A stretch of 64,000 bases of DNA from Bdellovibrio bacteriovorus (lineage in GTDB: Bacteria > Bdellovibrionota > Bdellovibrionia > Bdellovibrionales > Bdellovibrionaceae). Of the stretch, positions 9,790-18,658 are shown one piece after another (position 1 is the first letter of the stretch; each line of letters starts with the position of its first letter). The stretch lies in assembly GCF_001592735.1 (NCBI RefSeq), contig NZ_LUKE01000001.1, forward strand, positions 186,001 to 250,000. The letters are read 5' to 3'. The notes beneath the pieces were generated by a model. That model made no database searches, was not told the DNA's origin, and saw only the letters and a list, made by a program, of their open reading frames with translations. The position numbers and the translations under genes are program-made.

Positions 9790-11841
9790 TTACTTCGTTT
9801 CAATAGCGTTAATAACGGAACTTAAAACTTTTTTAGCTCTTTCAATATTCTTTTTCATCGTGCTGGGGTCTTTCAAAGAACCTAGCATTTCATCCGGCGC
9901 AAAGCTCATGGTTTGGAAGATCTCAAAGCTGCTAGCGATTTCCGCGCCATGGTCACGGCGCACACTGGGTGGCACCTGTTCTAAAAGATTTTGAATTTCA
10001 ACGGCGGCACCACCGGTCCCCGACACCACACCCAGAACGGTGTAATAGATGTTTGTCATCTCCACTCCCACTTTGCGGTAATCGTCTTTCTTTAAGGCCG
10101 CATCAACGACTTTATAACGTTTTTGGACTTGTTCTTTTAATGTGCGACGACGACGTCCCCATCCAAATTCACGTTGCATGCGGGCTAATAACGCCACGAG
10201 AGCACCGCCGTAAATCACGGCCCAAAGCCACGGACGATACAACACGCCGGCTTGAGCTGCGGGTTCCCACGTCGTGATAATTTGGGGCAATTCTTTTTTT
10301 GCCGGAGTCGTCGGAGGTGTTTTCACGTCCCCCAGGCGCTGTGAAGATCCCACCGGGGCATTCGGGTTGTTCACGACTTTTAAAGAAATCGCTTCCGTCG
10401 TTTTGGTGTAATATTTTTTTGCGACGGGATCAAACATGCCAATCGTCATCGCGGGGATCGTAATATCGCCTTCTTGGCGCGGAATCAAAAGAACTTCGAA
10501 TTCCTTATAGCTGCGCCCGTTTTTAAAAAATTTTGATTCTGACTTAGAATCGTACTGTTCAATACCTGTTGGCAAATTCATCGCGGGTAAATCAATGACC
10601 TTGGCGTTCCCCGCACCTTCAAAGCGTAAAATCAAACTGAAAGGCTGATTCACCGGGACTTGTTGGTTGTCAACTTTCGCGTGCACCTCAAACTGACCAA
10701 CAGCACCGGTAAATTCTGGCGGACGTCCTTCCACCGGCAACGGATTTACTTTGATCGGCACGCGCGCGGAACTTTTGGTGTATTCATAAGGGCGTCCGTA
10801 AAATCCGCCCATGCCTTGATTTAAGATACGCACACGGGATTTGATTTTATACTCATCAATCACCGCCGTGCCCGGCTTGATCGGAAATAACGCGTGGGAC
10901 GCGAGTAAAGCCTTTTTCCAAGGAACGCCGTTAACGATTTCTTCCGTGAACTGAATTGAAGGAACTTCCTCGATGATCTCTTTCCAGAAGCCTTTAAGGC
11001 TTGGGAATTTTAAGCGATCTAAAGTCTCCATTTGACCACGAGTATAAATATACCAGTTGGCCGTCACTTGTTCGCCTTCAAACACCTCAGTTTTGTCGAT
11101 CTCTAAAGAAATAAAGAAAGCCTCATTGGGATTTGTCGGCAAACTGCGAAAAGCCGCATCCGGAATCCCGACATTGGCTTGCGGCAGTCCTGGCATTTGC
11201 CCCATCTGCCCCATGTGCTGCTGCAGTAAACGCTGACGTTGACGCAAAAGCTGATTAAAGATTTCATCTTCGGCACTGAAAGGGTCTTCGTCATCAAATT
11301 GCGAAGGACGACCCGGTTGCGGACGCGAGTGTTGACCGGTCCCTTGTGCGCCTACTTTTATCACGATGGGCTGCGTGCGAAAGACTTTACCATCGATAAC
11401 CACTTCAAAAGAGGAAATGCTCAAGGTTCCCGCACGACGCGGACTGAGCTGATAATAAAACTCTTTACGACGTTGAGTTTCAAACTGCATCCCTTGAGAG
11501 GTTTGCACCAGCTTTTGCGCCACCGCCGTTGAAGACGTCGCCCCCATCAACTCAAAACCGTCTAAATCTGGAACACGAGGCTCTTGAATATCGACGTTTT
11601 CATTAGAAACCACGGACACCGTCAAAGCGAAAGTATCCCCCAAGCCCACATCATCACGATCCACAGTGGCATTAACGGTAGTATTCGCGAGCCCGACCGA
11701 TGACAACAGAGTCACCAAAAACAGCGCATTTAAAGCGCAAAATGCAAGGCACGAGGAGGAAGGCGTACTAAAAGTACGTCGACGACGAAGAAACGCAGTC
11801 AGTTTGCGTTTTAAATGTGCTGTCTTACCAATCTTTTTCAC
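9790..11841 (-). CDS. batD: BatD (oxygen-tolerance) membrane protein
   Basis: A 683-residue BatD-family protein: signal peptide, long beta-sandwich ectodomain (VNATVDRDDVGLGDTFALTV opens the first repeat), a transmembrane segment near residue 550 (YRPWLWAVIYGGALVALLA) and a cytoplasmic C-terminal helical part. BatD works with the VWA proteins BatA and BatB in a membrane complex associated with stress resistance; its biochemical role is unresolved. It is the last gene of the moxR-bat operon and overlaps batC by 17 bp. The first 45 codons contain a 103-bp palindromic repeat read in frame, so the signal-peptide region has an Arg-rich stretch and a hydrophobic stretch contributed by the repeat. 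Confidence 0.92.
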   Translation of the reverse strand: MKKIGKTAHLKRKLTAFLRRRRTFSTPSSSCLAFCALNALFLVTLLSSVGLANTTVNATVDRDDVGLGDTFALTVSVVSNENVDIQEPRVPDLDGFELMGATSSTAVAQKLVQTSQGMQFETQRRKEFYYQLSPRRAGTLSISSFEVVIDGKVFRTQPIVIKVGAQGTGQHSRPQPGRPSQFDDEDPFSAEDEIFNQLLRQRQRLLQQHMGQMGQMPGLPQANVGIPDAAFRSLPTNPNEAFFISLEIDKTEVFEGEQVTANWYIYTRGQMETLDRLKFPSLKGFWKEIIEEVPSIQFTEEIVNGVPWKKALLASHALFPIKPGTAVIDEYKIKSRVRILNQGMGGFYGRPYEYTKSSARVPIKVNPLPVEGRPPEFTGAVGQFEVHAKVDNQQVPVNQPFSLILRFEGAGNAKVIDLPAMNLPTGIEQYDSKSESKFFKNGRSYKEFEVLLIPRQEGDITIPAMTIGMFDPVAKKYYTKTTEAISLKVVNNPNAPVGSSQRLGDVKTPPTTPAKKELPQIITTWEPAAQAGVLYRPWLWAVIYGGALVALLARMQREFGWGRRRRTLKEQVQKRYKVVDAALKKDDYRKVGVEMTNIYYTVLGVVSGTGGAAVEIQNLLEQVPPSVRRDHGAEIASSFEIFQTMSFAPDEMLGSLKDPSTMKKNIERAKKVLSSVINAIETK
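11721..11823. repeat. 103-bp imperfect palindromic repeat inside batD 5' end
   Basis: Outer arms 11721-11740 and 11804-11823 are inverted copies matching at 18 of 20 positions. The centre carries a second inverted pair, GTAC/GTAC, around 11771. The organisation as a single long palindrome that can form one hairpin fits a REP/MITE-like dispersed element. It is fully translated as part of batD. No second complete copy was noticed in the window. Confidence 0.75.
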
Positions 11842-12601
11842 GGGGGGATTCCTTTATGTCTTGGCGATTGTATTCAGCACGGATTTTTTCTTCCTGCTGT
11901 TTTAATTCGCCTAAGATCTTCTTTACATCACTCTCTGACAGCTCTTTGCCTTGGAAAGGGCGAGGTTTGTATTTCGGAGACTGCTGAGGTTGTTTTGGCT
12001 TATCGTCTTTTTTATCTTTATCTTCTTTGTCTGAATCTTTTTGATCCTTTTGGTCTTTTTGGTCCTTCGGATCTTTTTGTTCTTTTTGATCTTTGCCTTG
12101 ACCGCCACCTTGTTGGTCTTGGTTTTCGTCTTTGCTATCGCCTTCACCCTGGCCTTGTTGAGCCATGGTTAAAAGTTCGATATTGGTTTTTACTTCCGTT
12201 GAACTTGGAATGATCTCTAAGGCTTTCTGATAAAGGGCTAAAGCCTCATCCACCCGTTTTGCTTTTCCTAAAAGTTGAGCTTGATTAAAGCGCGCCATAA
12301 AAACCAAAGAAAGATTTTCTTCTTTCAGCGCTAAATTTTCAGCTTCTTTATAAGACTTTAAAGCTTGTTCGGCTTGTTGTTGCCCCTCCAGGGAAAGGCC
12401 TAAATTTAAATGCAAATCCCCGATGAAAGGGTCAAAGCTTAATGCTTGGATGTATTTATCCATCGCCGCGGGGAAGGCTTGCTTTTCAAGAGCTTTATTT
12501 CCCTCGCGGTTGAGCTCGAGTGTTCGTAAGTCCGGGCGCCCCGGCCCGCAGCCGACTAAAACAAACAGTCCTAAAAGTGAAATTTTACGCAGTCTCATCA
12601 T
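11825..12601 (-). CDS. batC: BatC-like TPR lipoprotein
   Basis: A 258-residue protein with a lipobox (LFVLVGCG), then TPR repeats from about residue 30 to 145 (NREGNKALEKQAFPAAMDKY, and a GDLHLNLGLSLEGQ block). A charged Lys/Asp/Gln linker follows with repeated KDQ units (about 155-215), then a short conserved C-terminus (PFQGKELSESDVKKILGEL). TPRs suggest it scaffolds the Bat complex on the outer face of a membrane. It overlaps batB at its start and batD at its end. The low-complexity linker is unusually rich in DQKD repeats. Confidence 0.85.
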   Translation of the reverse strand: MMRLRKISLLGLFVLVGCGPGRPDLRTLELNREGNKALEKQAFPAAMDKYIQALSFDPFIGDLHLNLGLSLEGQQQAEQALKSYKEAENLALKEENLSLVFMARFNQAQLLGKAKRVDEALALYQKALEIIPSSTEVKTNIELLTMAQQGQGEGDSKDENQDQQGGGQGKDQKEQKDPKDQKDQKDQKDSDKEDKDKKDDKPKQPQQSPKYKPRPFQGKELSESDVKKILGELKQQEEKIRAEYNRQDIKESPREKDW

Positions 12602-13662
12602 GCGGGTGGCACCTCATAGCGACCTTTCCAGAAAAGGAAGCCTCGACGTCTTTCACCTAAGAAAAGTTCTAATAAAGCCAAAATAATCCCGAACATCAAA
12701 AGACTTTGAAATCTTTCTTCGTATTGCGTGGCCATGGTCGAATCAAACTGTGTTCTTTCTAATTTAGAAATATCTTCGACCAACAACTTCGTCTGCTCGC
12801 CACCAAAAGTAGCAAAATAGAAACTACCACGGCCCGCTTCGGCCAAGGCTCTTAAAGCATCCCCCTTAACCGTTGTCAGAATGGTTTGTCCTTGGCGATC
12901 TTTTTTATATCCTTTTAAAAACCCCATGCCGTCACGAACAGGGATGGCGCCCCCTTTTTCCGTGCCGTAAGCTAAAGAAAAAATTCGAATCCCATCATCC
13001 GTCATTTTTTTTGCGGCCTCTAAAGCCCCCGGTTCATGGTCTTCGCCATCAGAGGCAAATAAAATCACGCGGGTGACTTTAACCACGTCATCAGTAGCAG
13101 CTCCCCCGCGTTCAAAAGCATCTTTAGCGACTTGCAGAGCTTGCGTGAAGTTTGTCCCTTGGGTGGAAACGGAACCAGGCTCTAAAGATTCCAGATACAT
13201 TTTGATCGCGCCAGGATCATTGGTTAACGGAGAAAGTAAAGCGGCTGATCCGGCAAAGGCCATAACACCCACTTTATTTCCCGGCATTAAATCCACCAAG
13301 CGACTGAGCTCCGCCTTGGCTTGGGCTAAGCGTGATGGTTTTACGTCTTCGGCCATCATACTTTCTGACACGTCGACGGCAAAGATGATTTCCACGCCTT
13401 CGCTTTTGACTTGCTGTTGGCTTTCACCCATTTGAGGGCGTGCCAGGGCGATCACAAAAAATAAAACCGTTAAAACTTGTAAGAAAGTTTTAAGTCGGCG
13501 TTTCTTGCTTGAAACCGAGCTTGAAAGAAATGGATACAAGCGACTGCCAATGGCCGTTTCCATTTTTTTGCGCGCGCGACGTTCGAAAAAATAACCCATC
13601 ACGAGGATCGCCGGGATCAGCCACAGATATTGAAAGGCAGCGATGTTTTCAAAGCGAAACAT
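12598..13662 (-). CDS. batB: BatB von Willebrand factor A membrane protein
   Basis: A 354-residue inner-membrane protein: two hydrophobic segments in the first 80 residues, a VWA domain with an intact metal-ion-dependent adhesion site (DVSESM, then the later FAGSAA and ASDGEDHE motifs), and a C-terminal transmembrane helix near residue 320. VWA domains bind protein partners through the chelated metal. It is a paralogue of the adjacent batA, and the two share one base at their junction. Established Bat operons carry both copies. Confidence 0.92.
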   Translation of the reverse strand: MFRFENIAAFQYLWLIPAILVMGYFFERRARKKMETAIGSRLYPFLSSSVSSKKRRLKTFLQVLTVLFFVIALARPQMGESQQQVKSEGVEIIFAVDVSESMMAEDVKPSRLAQAKAELSRLVDLMPGNKVGVMAFAGSAALLSPLTNDPGAIKMYLESLEPGSVSTQGTNFTQALQVAKDAFERGGAATDDVVKVTRVILFASDGEDHEPGALEAAKKMTDDGIRIFSLAYGTEKGGAIPVRDGMGFLKGYKKDRQGQTILTTVKGDALRALAEAGRGSFYFATFGGEQTKLLVEDISKLERTQFDSTMATQYEERFQSLLMFGIILALLELFLGERRRGFLFWKGRYEVPPA

Positions 13663-14672
13663 TACGGCACCCTCCTTAACCAGGAACGGCCCAAGAAAAG
13701 ACCGGCAAAATAAAGTACTAACGCCATGACTAAATAAGGCGGATATTCTTCCGTGTAATTGGTAAATTTATTCACATCAATTTTTGTTTTTTCTAAATTG
13801 TCGATGTCGTTAAATACTTTTTTAAGCGCATCCCCATTTTCCGCGCGATAATATTTACCACCGGTTTCTTTCGCCATTCTTTGCAGCAAGTCTTCGTTCA
13901 CGGTGCTTTCAAAGGGTTGGTAAGTCTTTACCTTCTGACCAAAAATATCGCGCGTGTAAACCGGAATGCGTGTCGGACCATCTTTACCGATACCAATCGA
14001 ATAAACTTTGATGCCATAACCTTTGGCGATTTCTAGGCCTGTTTCGGGATCAATGGTTCCAGAGTTATTTTCCCCGTCCGTCATAAAGATCATGACCCGG
14101 CTTTTTGCTTGGGAATCTTTTAATCGTCCGGCAGCATTAGCCATCGCAACACCCAAAGCGGTGCCATCTTTAATTTTAGCACTGGAAGCACTGGTGATTT
14201 CATCTACGCGCTGTAAGATGACTTGATAATCCAGTGTCGGTGGAACCATGGTGAATGACTCCCCGGCAAAAACCACCAGGCCGATGCGATCTGAAGAACG
14301 TGCGCTGATAAACTTTTTAATCGTTTCTTTGGCGGCTTCCAGACGATTTAGCGGTTTCATGTCTTCAATCAACATACTGTCCGAAACGTCTAAGCAGATA
14401 ACGATATCAATCCCTTCCACATTTTTTCGAACCTTGGTGTTCATCGTTTGCGGGCGCGCTAAAGCCATAATGGCTAAAACAAGGGCCAAGGCTTTCAGGA
14501 ATATAGGCAAATGCATTAAACGTGTGCGCAATGTGGGTGTTACGCCTTTAAGAAGTTCCACCGAACCAAACTGCAGGGTGGGCACTTTCTTTTTTCGTTG
14601 CCAAAAGATCCACATCAAGACCAATGCCAGCGGAATCAAAAATAAAAAGGCCCAGGAAGAATGGTAGGTCAT
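13662..14672 (-). CDS. batA: BatA von Willebrand factor A membrane protein
   Basis: A 336-residue paralogue of BatB: N-terminal membrane segments (SSWAFLFLIPLALVLMWIFW), a VWA domain with MIDAS DVSDSM, TDGENNSG and a TALGVAM Thr motif, and a C-terminal membrane helix. It should form a membrane complex with BatB. The coding region overlaps its upstream neighbour at 14669 by 4 bp (ATGA type), implying translational coupling. Confidence 0.92.
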   Translation of the reverse strand: MTYHSSWAFLFLIPLALVLMWIFWQRKKKVPTLQFGSVELLKGVTPTLRTRLMHLPIFLKALALVLAIMALARPQTMNTKVRKNVEGIDIVICLDVSDSMLIEDMKPLNRLEAAKETIKKFISARSSDRIGLVVFAGESFTMVPPTLDYQVILQRVDEITSASSAKIKDGTALGVAMANAAGRLKDSQAKSRVMIFMTDGENNSGTIDPETGLEIAKGYGIKVYSIGIGKDGPTRIPVYTRDIFGQKVKTYQPFESTVNEDLLQRMAKETGGKYYRAENGDALKKVFNDIDNLEKTKIDVNKFTNYTEEYPPYLVMALVLYFAGLFLGRSWLRRVP

Positions 14673-15559
14673 TTAAAGGCCTCCATTTTTTCCACCAAAG
14701 TGCGGGTGCGCGCGGTGAGGTTTAAAATATCCGTTTCGGATAACTTCGTTTTGTCTTTCGCCCCGTGAGAATATTCGCGGTACAGTTTTTTAATGTCCGC
14801 GCCAAATTCTGCAAATAAGCGGGAATGGTATTTTTTAAGATCACGCAAAACGAAACGCTCGCCCCACTCAAAGGCCGGAACGCGGTACTGACGAGTTAAA
14901 AATAATAAAAAAGAGCGGTGTAAAGACTCAAAAGCGGCTTGCACGTCTTCCGCTGTTGCGGGCACGCCAAAATAAACCGGGTTTTTTCGCTGCAAGCGTC
15001 GTAAGTCTTGATGAAATTGCGAAAGCGGCGTCATGGCCGAGTCATGTTCGCGCAAGCGCTCTAACATCGAACGACGCTGAACCACGCGGTAAATGCGCCC
15101 TAAGATCATTAAAAGCACTAAACCAATAACTCCCGCTAAGATCGCCCAGTACAACATCGGCACCGGAAGTTTTGCCGGACCTATGGCGCCGTAAGGTTCT
15201 TGTTTGGCTTGTTGTTCGCCAGGCTGCTGGGGCGGCAAAACGCTTTCAATTTTATAAGCAATTTCACCCAAGGAGATAGTTTGAGAGCCATCGGTGATTT
15301 TTAAATCAGGAATTTTAAAATCGCCCGCACGATAACCGGTCACTTTAATATCGGCGGTGGTGGGGTTGCGGAATTCAAAACCTAAAAGGTGAATATTGTA
15401 TTTAAATTCGGGCGGAATGATCAGTTGCACTTTATCGGTTTGTAAATCGCGCGAAAATTCCCCTTCACAGGCTAAAATAAACTCGCGGCCCACCGTGAGC
15501 GTATTTTCTTGCAGCCCTTGGACTGCGGGGATTTCCATTTTACATTGAACCGCTGCCAT
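14669..15559 (-). CDS. Bat-operon membrane protein, DUF4381-like
   Basis: A 296-residue protein between the DUF58 gene and batA. The first 130 residues look like a beta-rich domain related to the BatD ectodomain repeats (KVQLIIPPEFKYNIHLLG). One transmembrane segment follows near residues 135-160 (MLYWAILAGVIGLVLLMILG), then a helical cytoplasmic part. This position and layout match the poorly characterised DUF4381-type component of many moxR-bat operons. No clear signal peptide is present, so topology is uncertain. It overlaps both neighbours. Confidence 0.75.
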   Translation of the reverse strand: MAAVQCKMEIPAVQGLQENTLTVGREFILACEGEFSRDLQTDKVQLIIPPEFKYNIHLLGFEFRNPTTADIKVTGYRAGDFKIPDLKITDGSQTISLGEIAYKIESVLPPQQPGEQQAKQEPYGAIGPAKLPVPMLYWAILAGVIGLVLLMILGRIYRVVQRRSMLERLREHDSAMTPLSQFHQDLRRLQRKNPVYFGVPATAEDVQAAFESLHRSFLLFLTRQYRVPAFEWGERFVLRDLKKYHSRLFAEFGADIKKLYREYSHGAKDKTKLSETDILNLTARTRTLVEKMEAFK

Positions 15560-16428
15560 TATTTTCTCTTCTTAAAAAAAGCCACCAAAGGATTGACATA
15601 GTCTTCGCTGGATTTCACATCCACACGTTCAACTTGGGAAAGTCTTAATAATTTATCTCTTTGGTCTTTACGCTTTAAAACTTCATCTTCGTATCGTTTT
15701 CTAAAATCAGCGGAGGACGTATCCACGGTGACGATCTCTCCGGTTTCCGCATCTTGCACTTCAATCACGCCCATATCAGGCAAGGAATATTCTGCGGCGT
15801 CATTCACCACACAAGCGACCACGTCATGCTTGCGCCCCAAAAGGCGCAAACTTTGATCAAAGCTGTGATCCATAAAATCGCTAAATACAAAAACGGTCGC
15901 GCGTTTTTTTAAAACCCCCTGCAGGTAACTAAAACCTTGGGAAAGTTTGGTGCGATGACTTTTGGGTTTATAATAAAATAAATCCCGCAACAGACGATTC
16001 ACGTGACCGCGGCCTTTTTTCGGGGGAACAAAATGTTCCACTTGATCGCTGAACAATAACAAGCCTACTTGGTCATTATTTTTCACCGCCGAAAACGCCA
16101 ATAACGCCGCCATATGAGTCATAACCTCACCCTTAAAGTAAGGCCCGGTGCCAAAGTCACTGGAGCCACTGACGTCCACCGCGAGGATCAAGGTCAGCTC
16201 GCGCTCTTCTTCGAAAGTTTTGATATAAGGTTTTCCGGTGCGCGCGGTCAGCGGCCAAGAAATACTGCGGATGTCATCCCCCGGCACGTATTCGCGGAAA
16301 TCAGCAAAAGTCATCCCCTGGCCCTTAAAGGCGGTGTGGTATTCACCCGCAAAGAGATTATTCACCAGGCGTCGGGTGCTAATCTCTAAAAGTTTTACTT
16401 TTTTTAAGACCTCAGGAGGCAAACTCAC
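15559..16428 (-). CDS. DUF58 / VWA-like protein
   Basis: A 289-residue DUF58 protein with the hallmark GMTFADFREYVPGDDIRSI region near residue 40 and a VWA-like metal-site motif DVSGSS. DUF58 proteins are co-encoded with MoxR ATPases and thought to be adaptors or substrates in assembling VWA complexes. It overlaps the moxR stop and the next gene by one base each, so the seven genes are almost certainly one transcript. Confidence 0.92.
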   Translation of the reverse strand: MSLPPEVLKKVKLLEISTRRLVNNLFAGEYHTAFKGQGMTFADFREYVPGDDIRSISWPLTARTGKPYIKTFEEERELTLILAVDVSGSSDFGTGPYFKGEVMTHMAALLAFSAVKNNDQVGLLLFSDQVEHFVPPKKGRGHVNRLLRDLFYYKPKSHRTKLSQGFSYLQGVLKKRATVFVFSDFMDHSFDQSLRLLGRKHDVVACVVNDAAEYSLPDMGVIEVQDAETGEIVTVDTSSADFRKRYEDEVLKRKDQRDKLLRLSQVERVDVKSSEDYVNPLVAFFKKRK

Positions 16429-17420
16429 TAGGGAACCTCGACTTGGGTTAGAACTTCTTTGATGATGTCATCAGTTTTGATATTTTCAGCTTCCGCTTCA
16501 TAAGTCAGAATCAAACGATGACGAAGCACGTGGTAAGCAATCGCTTTCACGTCTTCGGCGGTCACATAACCACGACCGCGCAAGAATGCGTGGGCTTTCG
16601 CGGCACGGAACAAACTGATGGTCGCGCGCGGTGATCCGCCCACGTTAATCAAATTAGCTAAGCGACTCAGACCGTATTCCGCGGGCTTGCGTGAAGCCAT
16701 GATGATTTCCACGATGTAGTTTTTAATTTTATTATCCACATAGATTTGATCGGCACGAGCCGAAGCGCGCAGCAAATCTTCTTGCGAAATCACGGGTTGA
16801 ATTTGTGGTTTTTCGTTTGAACCCATGCGGTTTAAGATCTCTAGCTCTTCACCCTTTCCTGGGTAAGACACGTTGATCTTAAACATAAAGCGGTCCATTT
16901 GAGCTTCCGGAAGAGGATAAGTTCCTTCTTGCTCTAGCGGATTTTGAGTTGCAAGTACCAAGAAGGGATTCGCCAATTTATGAGATTCATCACCAATGGT
17001 GACTTGTTTTTCGGCCATGGCTTCTAAAAGAGCCGATTGTACTTTTGCCGGCGCACGATTGATCTCATCGGCCAGAACGATATTTGTAAAGATCGGTCCC
17101 TTGCGCGGAGCAAACTCTCCTGATTTCGGATTAAAGATCATCGTACCGATCAAATCTGTCGGCAGAAGATCGGGCGTGAACTGGATGCGTTGAAAATCAA
17201 GCGAGATCGATTTTGAAACCGACGCGATCGTTAAGGTCTTTGCTAAACCCGGAACACCTTCCACCAGGATGTGTCCGCCTGTCAGCAAACCCATCATGAT
17301 GCCTTCCACCATTTCTTTTTGTCCGACGACAACTTTATTGATTTCGGTCATCATCTTGTCGATGAATTGCGACTCTTGTTTAATGGCGGCGTTTAGGGCC
17401 ATGATATCGACTTCGCTCAC
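16428..17420 (-). CDS. moxR: MoxR-family AAA+ ATPase
   Basis: A 330-residue cytoplasmic ATPase: Walker A GVPGLAKT, Walker B LADEINRAPAKVQ, sensor 1 ATQNPLEQEGTYPLPEAQ and a C-terminal lid domain. MoxR ATPases act as chaperones for VWA-domain proteins, here BatA and BatB. It is the first gene of the seven-gene operon, preceded by AGGAGGAT immediately before the start and about 130 bp from the divergent gene at 17550, so the operon promoter should lie there. Confidence 0.95.
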   Translation of the reverse strand: MSEVDIMALNAAIKQESQFIDKMMTEINKVVVGQKEMVEGIMMGLLTGGHILVEGVPGLAKTLTIASVSKSISLDFQRIQFTPDLLPTDLIGTMIFNPKSGEFAPRKGPIFTNIVLADEINRAPAKVQSALLEAMAEKQVTIGDESHKLANPFLVLATQNPLEQEGTYPLPEAQMDRFMFKINVSYPGKGEELEILNRMGSNEKPQIQPVISQEDLLRASARADQIYVDNKIKNYIVEIIMASRKPAEYGLSRLANLINVGGSPRATISLFRAAKAHAFLRGRGYVTAEDVKAIAYHVLRHRLILTYEAEAENIKTDDIIKEVLTQVEVP

Positions 17421-17549
17421 AGTACATCCTCCTCAAGGCAGATCCCCTCCTATTTCACTGTTTTCCTAGGGAACTCGCAAGCTTAGACTTTCTTAAGCGC
17501 TGCTTCCTCTACCCTTGCCAAGGGCCCAAGAAAGTGGGACATTTTTAGC

Positions 17550-18362
17550 ATGCTTAACAACAATACCAAGGTCTGGATTTTCATTCTTTCAAGCTCCTTT
17601 GCCCTGCTAATTTTAGGTTATCAGTTGGGCGAAAGACTGGGGCTTTTCGTTGGCTTCCTTCTAGCACTTGCATTAAATTTCTTCGTTTTCTTTTATGGAG
17701 AAAGCCGCGTGCTTGCAAAATTAGATGCTCGTCGCGTGAAGGGACAAGATTCTTGGGGCTTGCTTGAAAAAGTTCAGCGTCTTTCAGAAAAATTAAACAT
17801 GCCCACTCCCGCCGTTTACGTGACCCCGCATGCGGCCGTGAATGCGTTTTGCGTGGGACATTCTTGGAAGCGCGGATCGTTGGGATTCACGGCCGGGCTT
17901 TTAAAGTCTTTAAATAATGAAGAGCTTGAAGCCGTCGTCGCCCATCAACTTTGTCATATCCGACGACTTGATACTTTTGCCTTTAGTGTCAGCAGCACGA
18001 TTGGAAATTCCGTTGTCGGTATGGGTCAGTTTTTTGATTCTTTCATGCCGTACAAATTAAAACTTTTTATGCCGATGCTTTCACCGGTGGGGTGGGTGAT
18101 TATTAAAACCGTGGTGGGTGAAAAGTCTTTTTTTGAAAATGATTTGATGGCCGCGGATCTTTTAGAAAGCCGCTTGCTACTGGGTGAGGTTTTATGGCGC
18201 ATGGAAGGTTTAGCCCAAACCATGCCTTTAGAAATCCCCGCCTGCACCAGTCATTTATTTATGGTGAATCCCGAAGGATTCCAGCAAAAGAATTTATTTT
18301 TAAAATCTCATCCCTCTATTGAAAATCGCATTCAAAAGTTGATGGGTTATTATCCGATCTAA
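17550..18362 (+). CDS. HtpX/M48-like membrane protein with altered HExxH (HQLCH)
   Basis: A 270-residue protein with two N-terminal transmembrane segments, then an M48 (HtpX-like) region: NMPTPAVYV, NAFCVG, and the zinc-site position reading His132-Gln133-Leu-Cys-His136 instead of HExxH. The codon is CAA, so the catalytic Glu is replaced by Gln. The third-ligand region (ENDLMAADLLESRLL) retains a Glu. Family members degrade misfolded membrane proteins; this one may be a pseudoprotease or regulatory paralogue, or may bind zinc without cleaving. The gene lies 24 bp upstream of the DUF1844 gene, suggesting cotranscription with it and the DegP-like gene. Confidence 0.85.
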   Translation: MLNNNTKVWIFILSSSFALLILGYQLGERLGLFVGFLLALALNFFVFFYGESRVLAKLDARRVKGQDSWGLLEKVQRLSEKLNMPTPAVYVTPHAAVNAFCVGHSWKRGSLGFTAGLLKSLNNEELEAVVAHQLCHIRRLDTFAFSVSSTIGNSVVGMGQFFDSFMPYKLKLFMPMLSPVGWVIIKTVVGEKSFFENDLMAADLLESRLLLGEVLWRMEGLAQTMPLEIPACTSHLFMVNPEGFQQKNLFLKSHPSIENRIQKLMGYYPI

Positions 18363-18385
18363 GACGGACGAAGTAGGAGAATTTT

Positions 18386-18634
18386 ATGCAAGAAAAAATG
18401 GAAGCCTCGTTTTCTGTTTTAATTATGTCCATCGCGTCTAGTGCCATTATGGCAATGGGTCTGGCGCCCGATCCTCAGTCCGGGAAAGTTTCTAAAGATA
18501 AGGAACTTGCCAGATTCAATATCGACCTCTTAGTAGTCTTGCAGGACAAGACCAAAGGAAACTTGTCTAGCGATGAAGGCAAATTTTTGGAAAACTTAAT
18601 TAGCGATTTACAAATGAAGTTCGTTTCTGTTTAA
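18386..18634 (+). CDS. DUF1844 family small protein
   Basis: An 82-residue protein. The pattern (SFSVLIMSIASSAIMAMGLAP near the start, then a KDKELARFNIDLLVVLQDKT block and NLSSDEGKFLENLISDLQMK) matches DUF1844, a small helical family of unknown function widespread in Deltaproteobacteria and Bdellovibrionota. GGAGAA precedes the start. It sits between the HtpX-like and DegP-like genes in the same direction, with gaps of about 25 bp. Confidence 0.88.
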   Translation: MQEKMEASFSVLIMSIASSAIMAMGLAPDPQSGKVSKDKELARFNIDLLVVLQDKTKGNLSSDEGKFLENLISDLQMKFVSV

Positions 18635-18658
18635 GGCCTATTAAGGAGATTCAAGTTT

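Noticed and set aside
9969-11532. Plus-strand open frames opposite batD
   Set aside because: They are antisense to a well-supported BatD gene, with no ribosome sites or recognisable domains.
11923-12147. Lys-rich 74-codon frame inside batC
   Set aside because: It is an out-of-frame reading of the KDQ-repeat DNA in batC, an artefact of low-complexity sequence.
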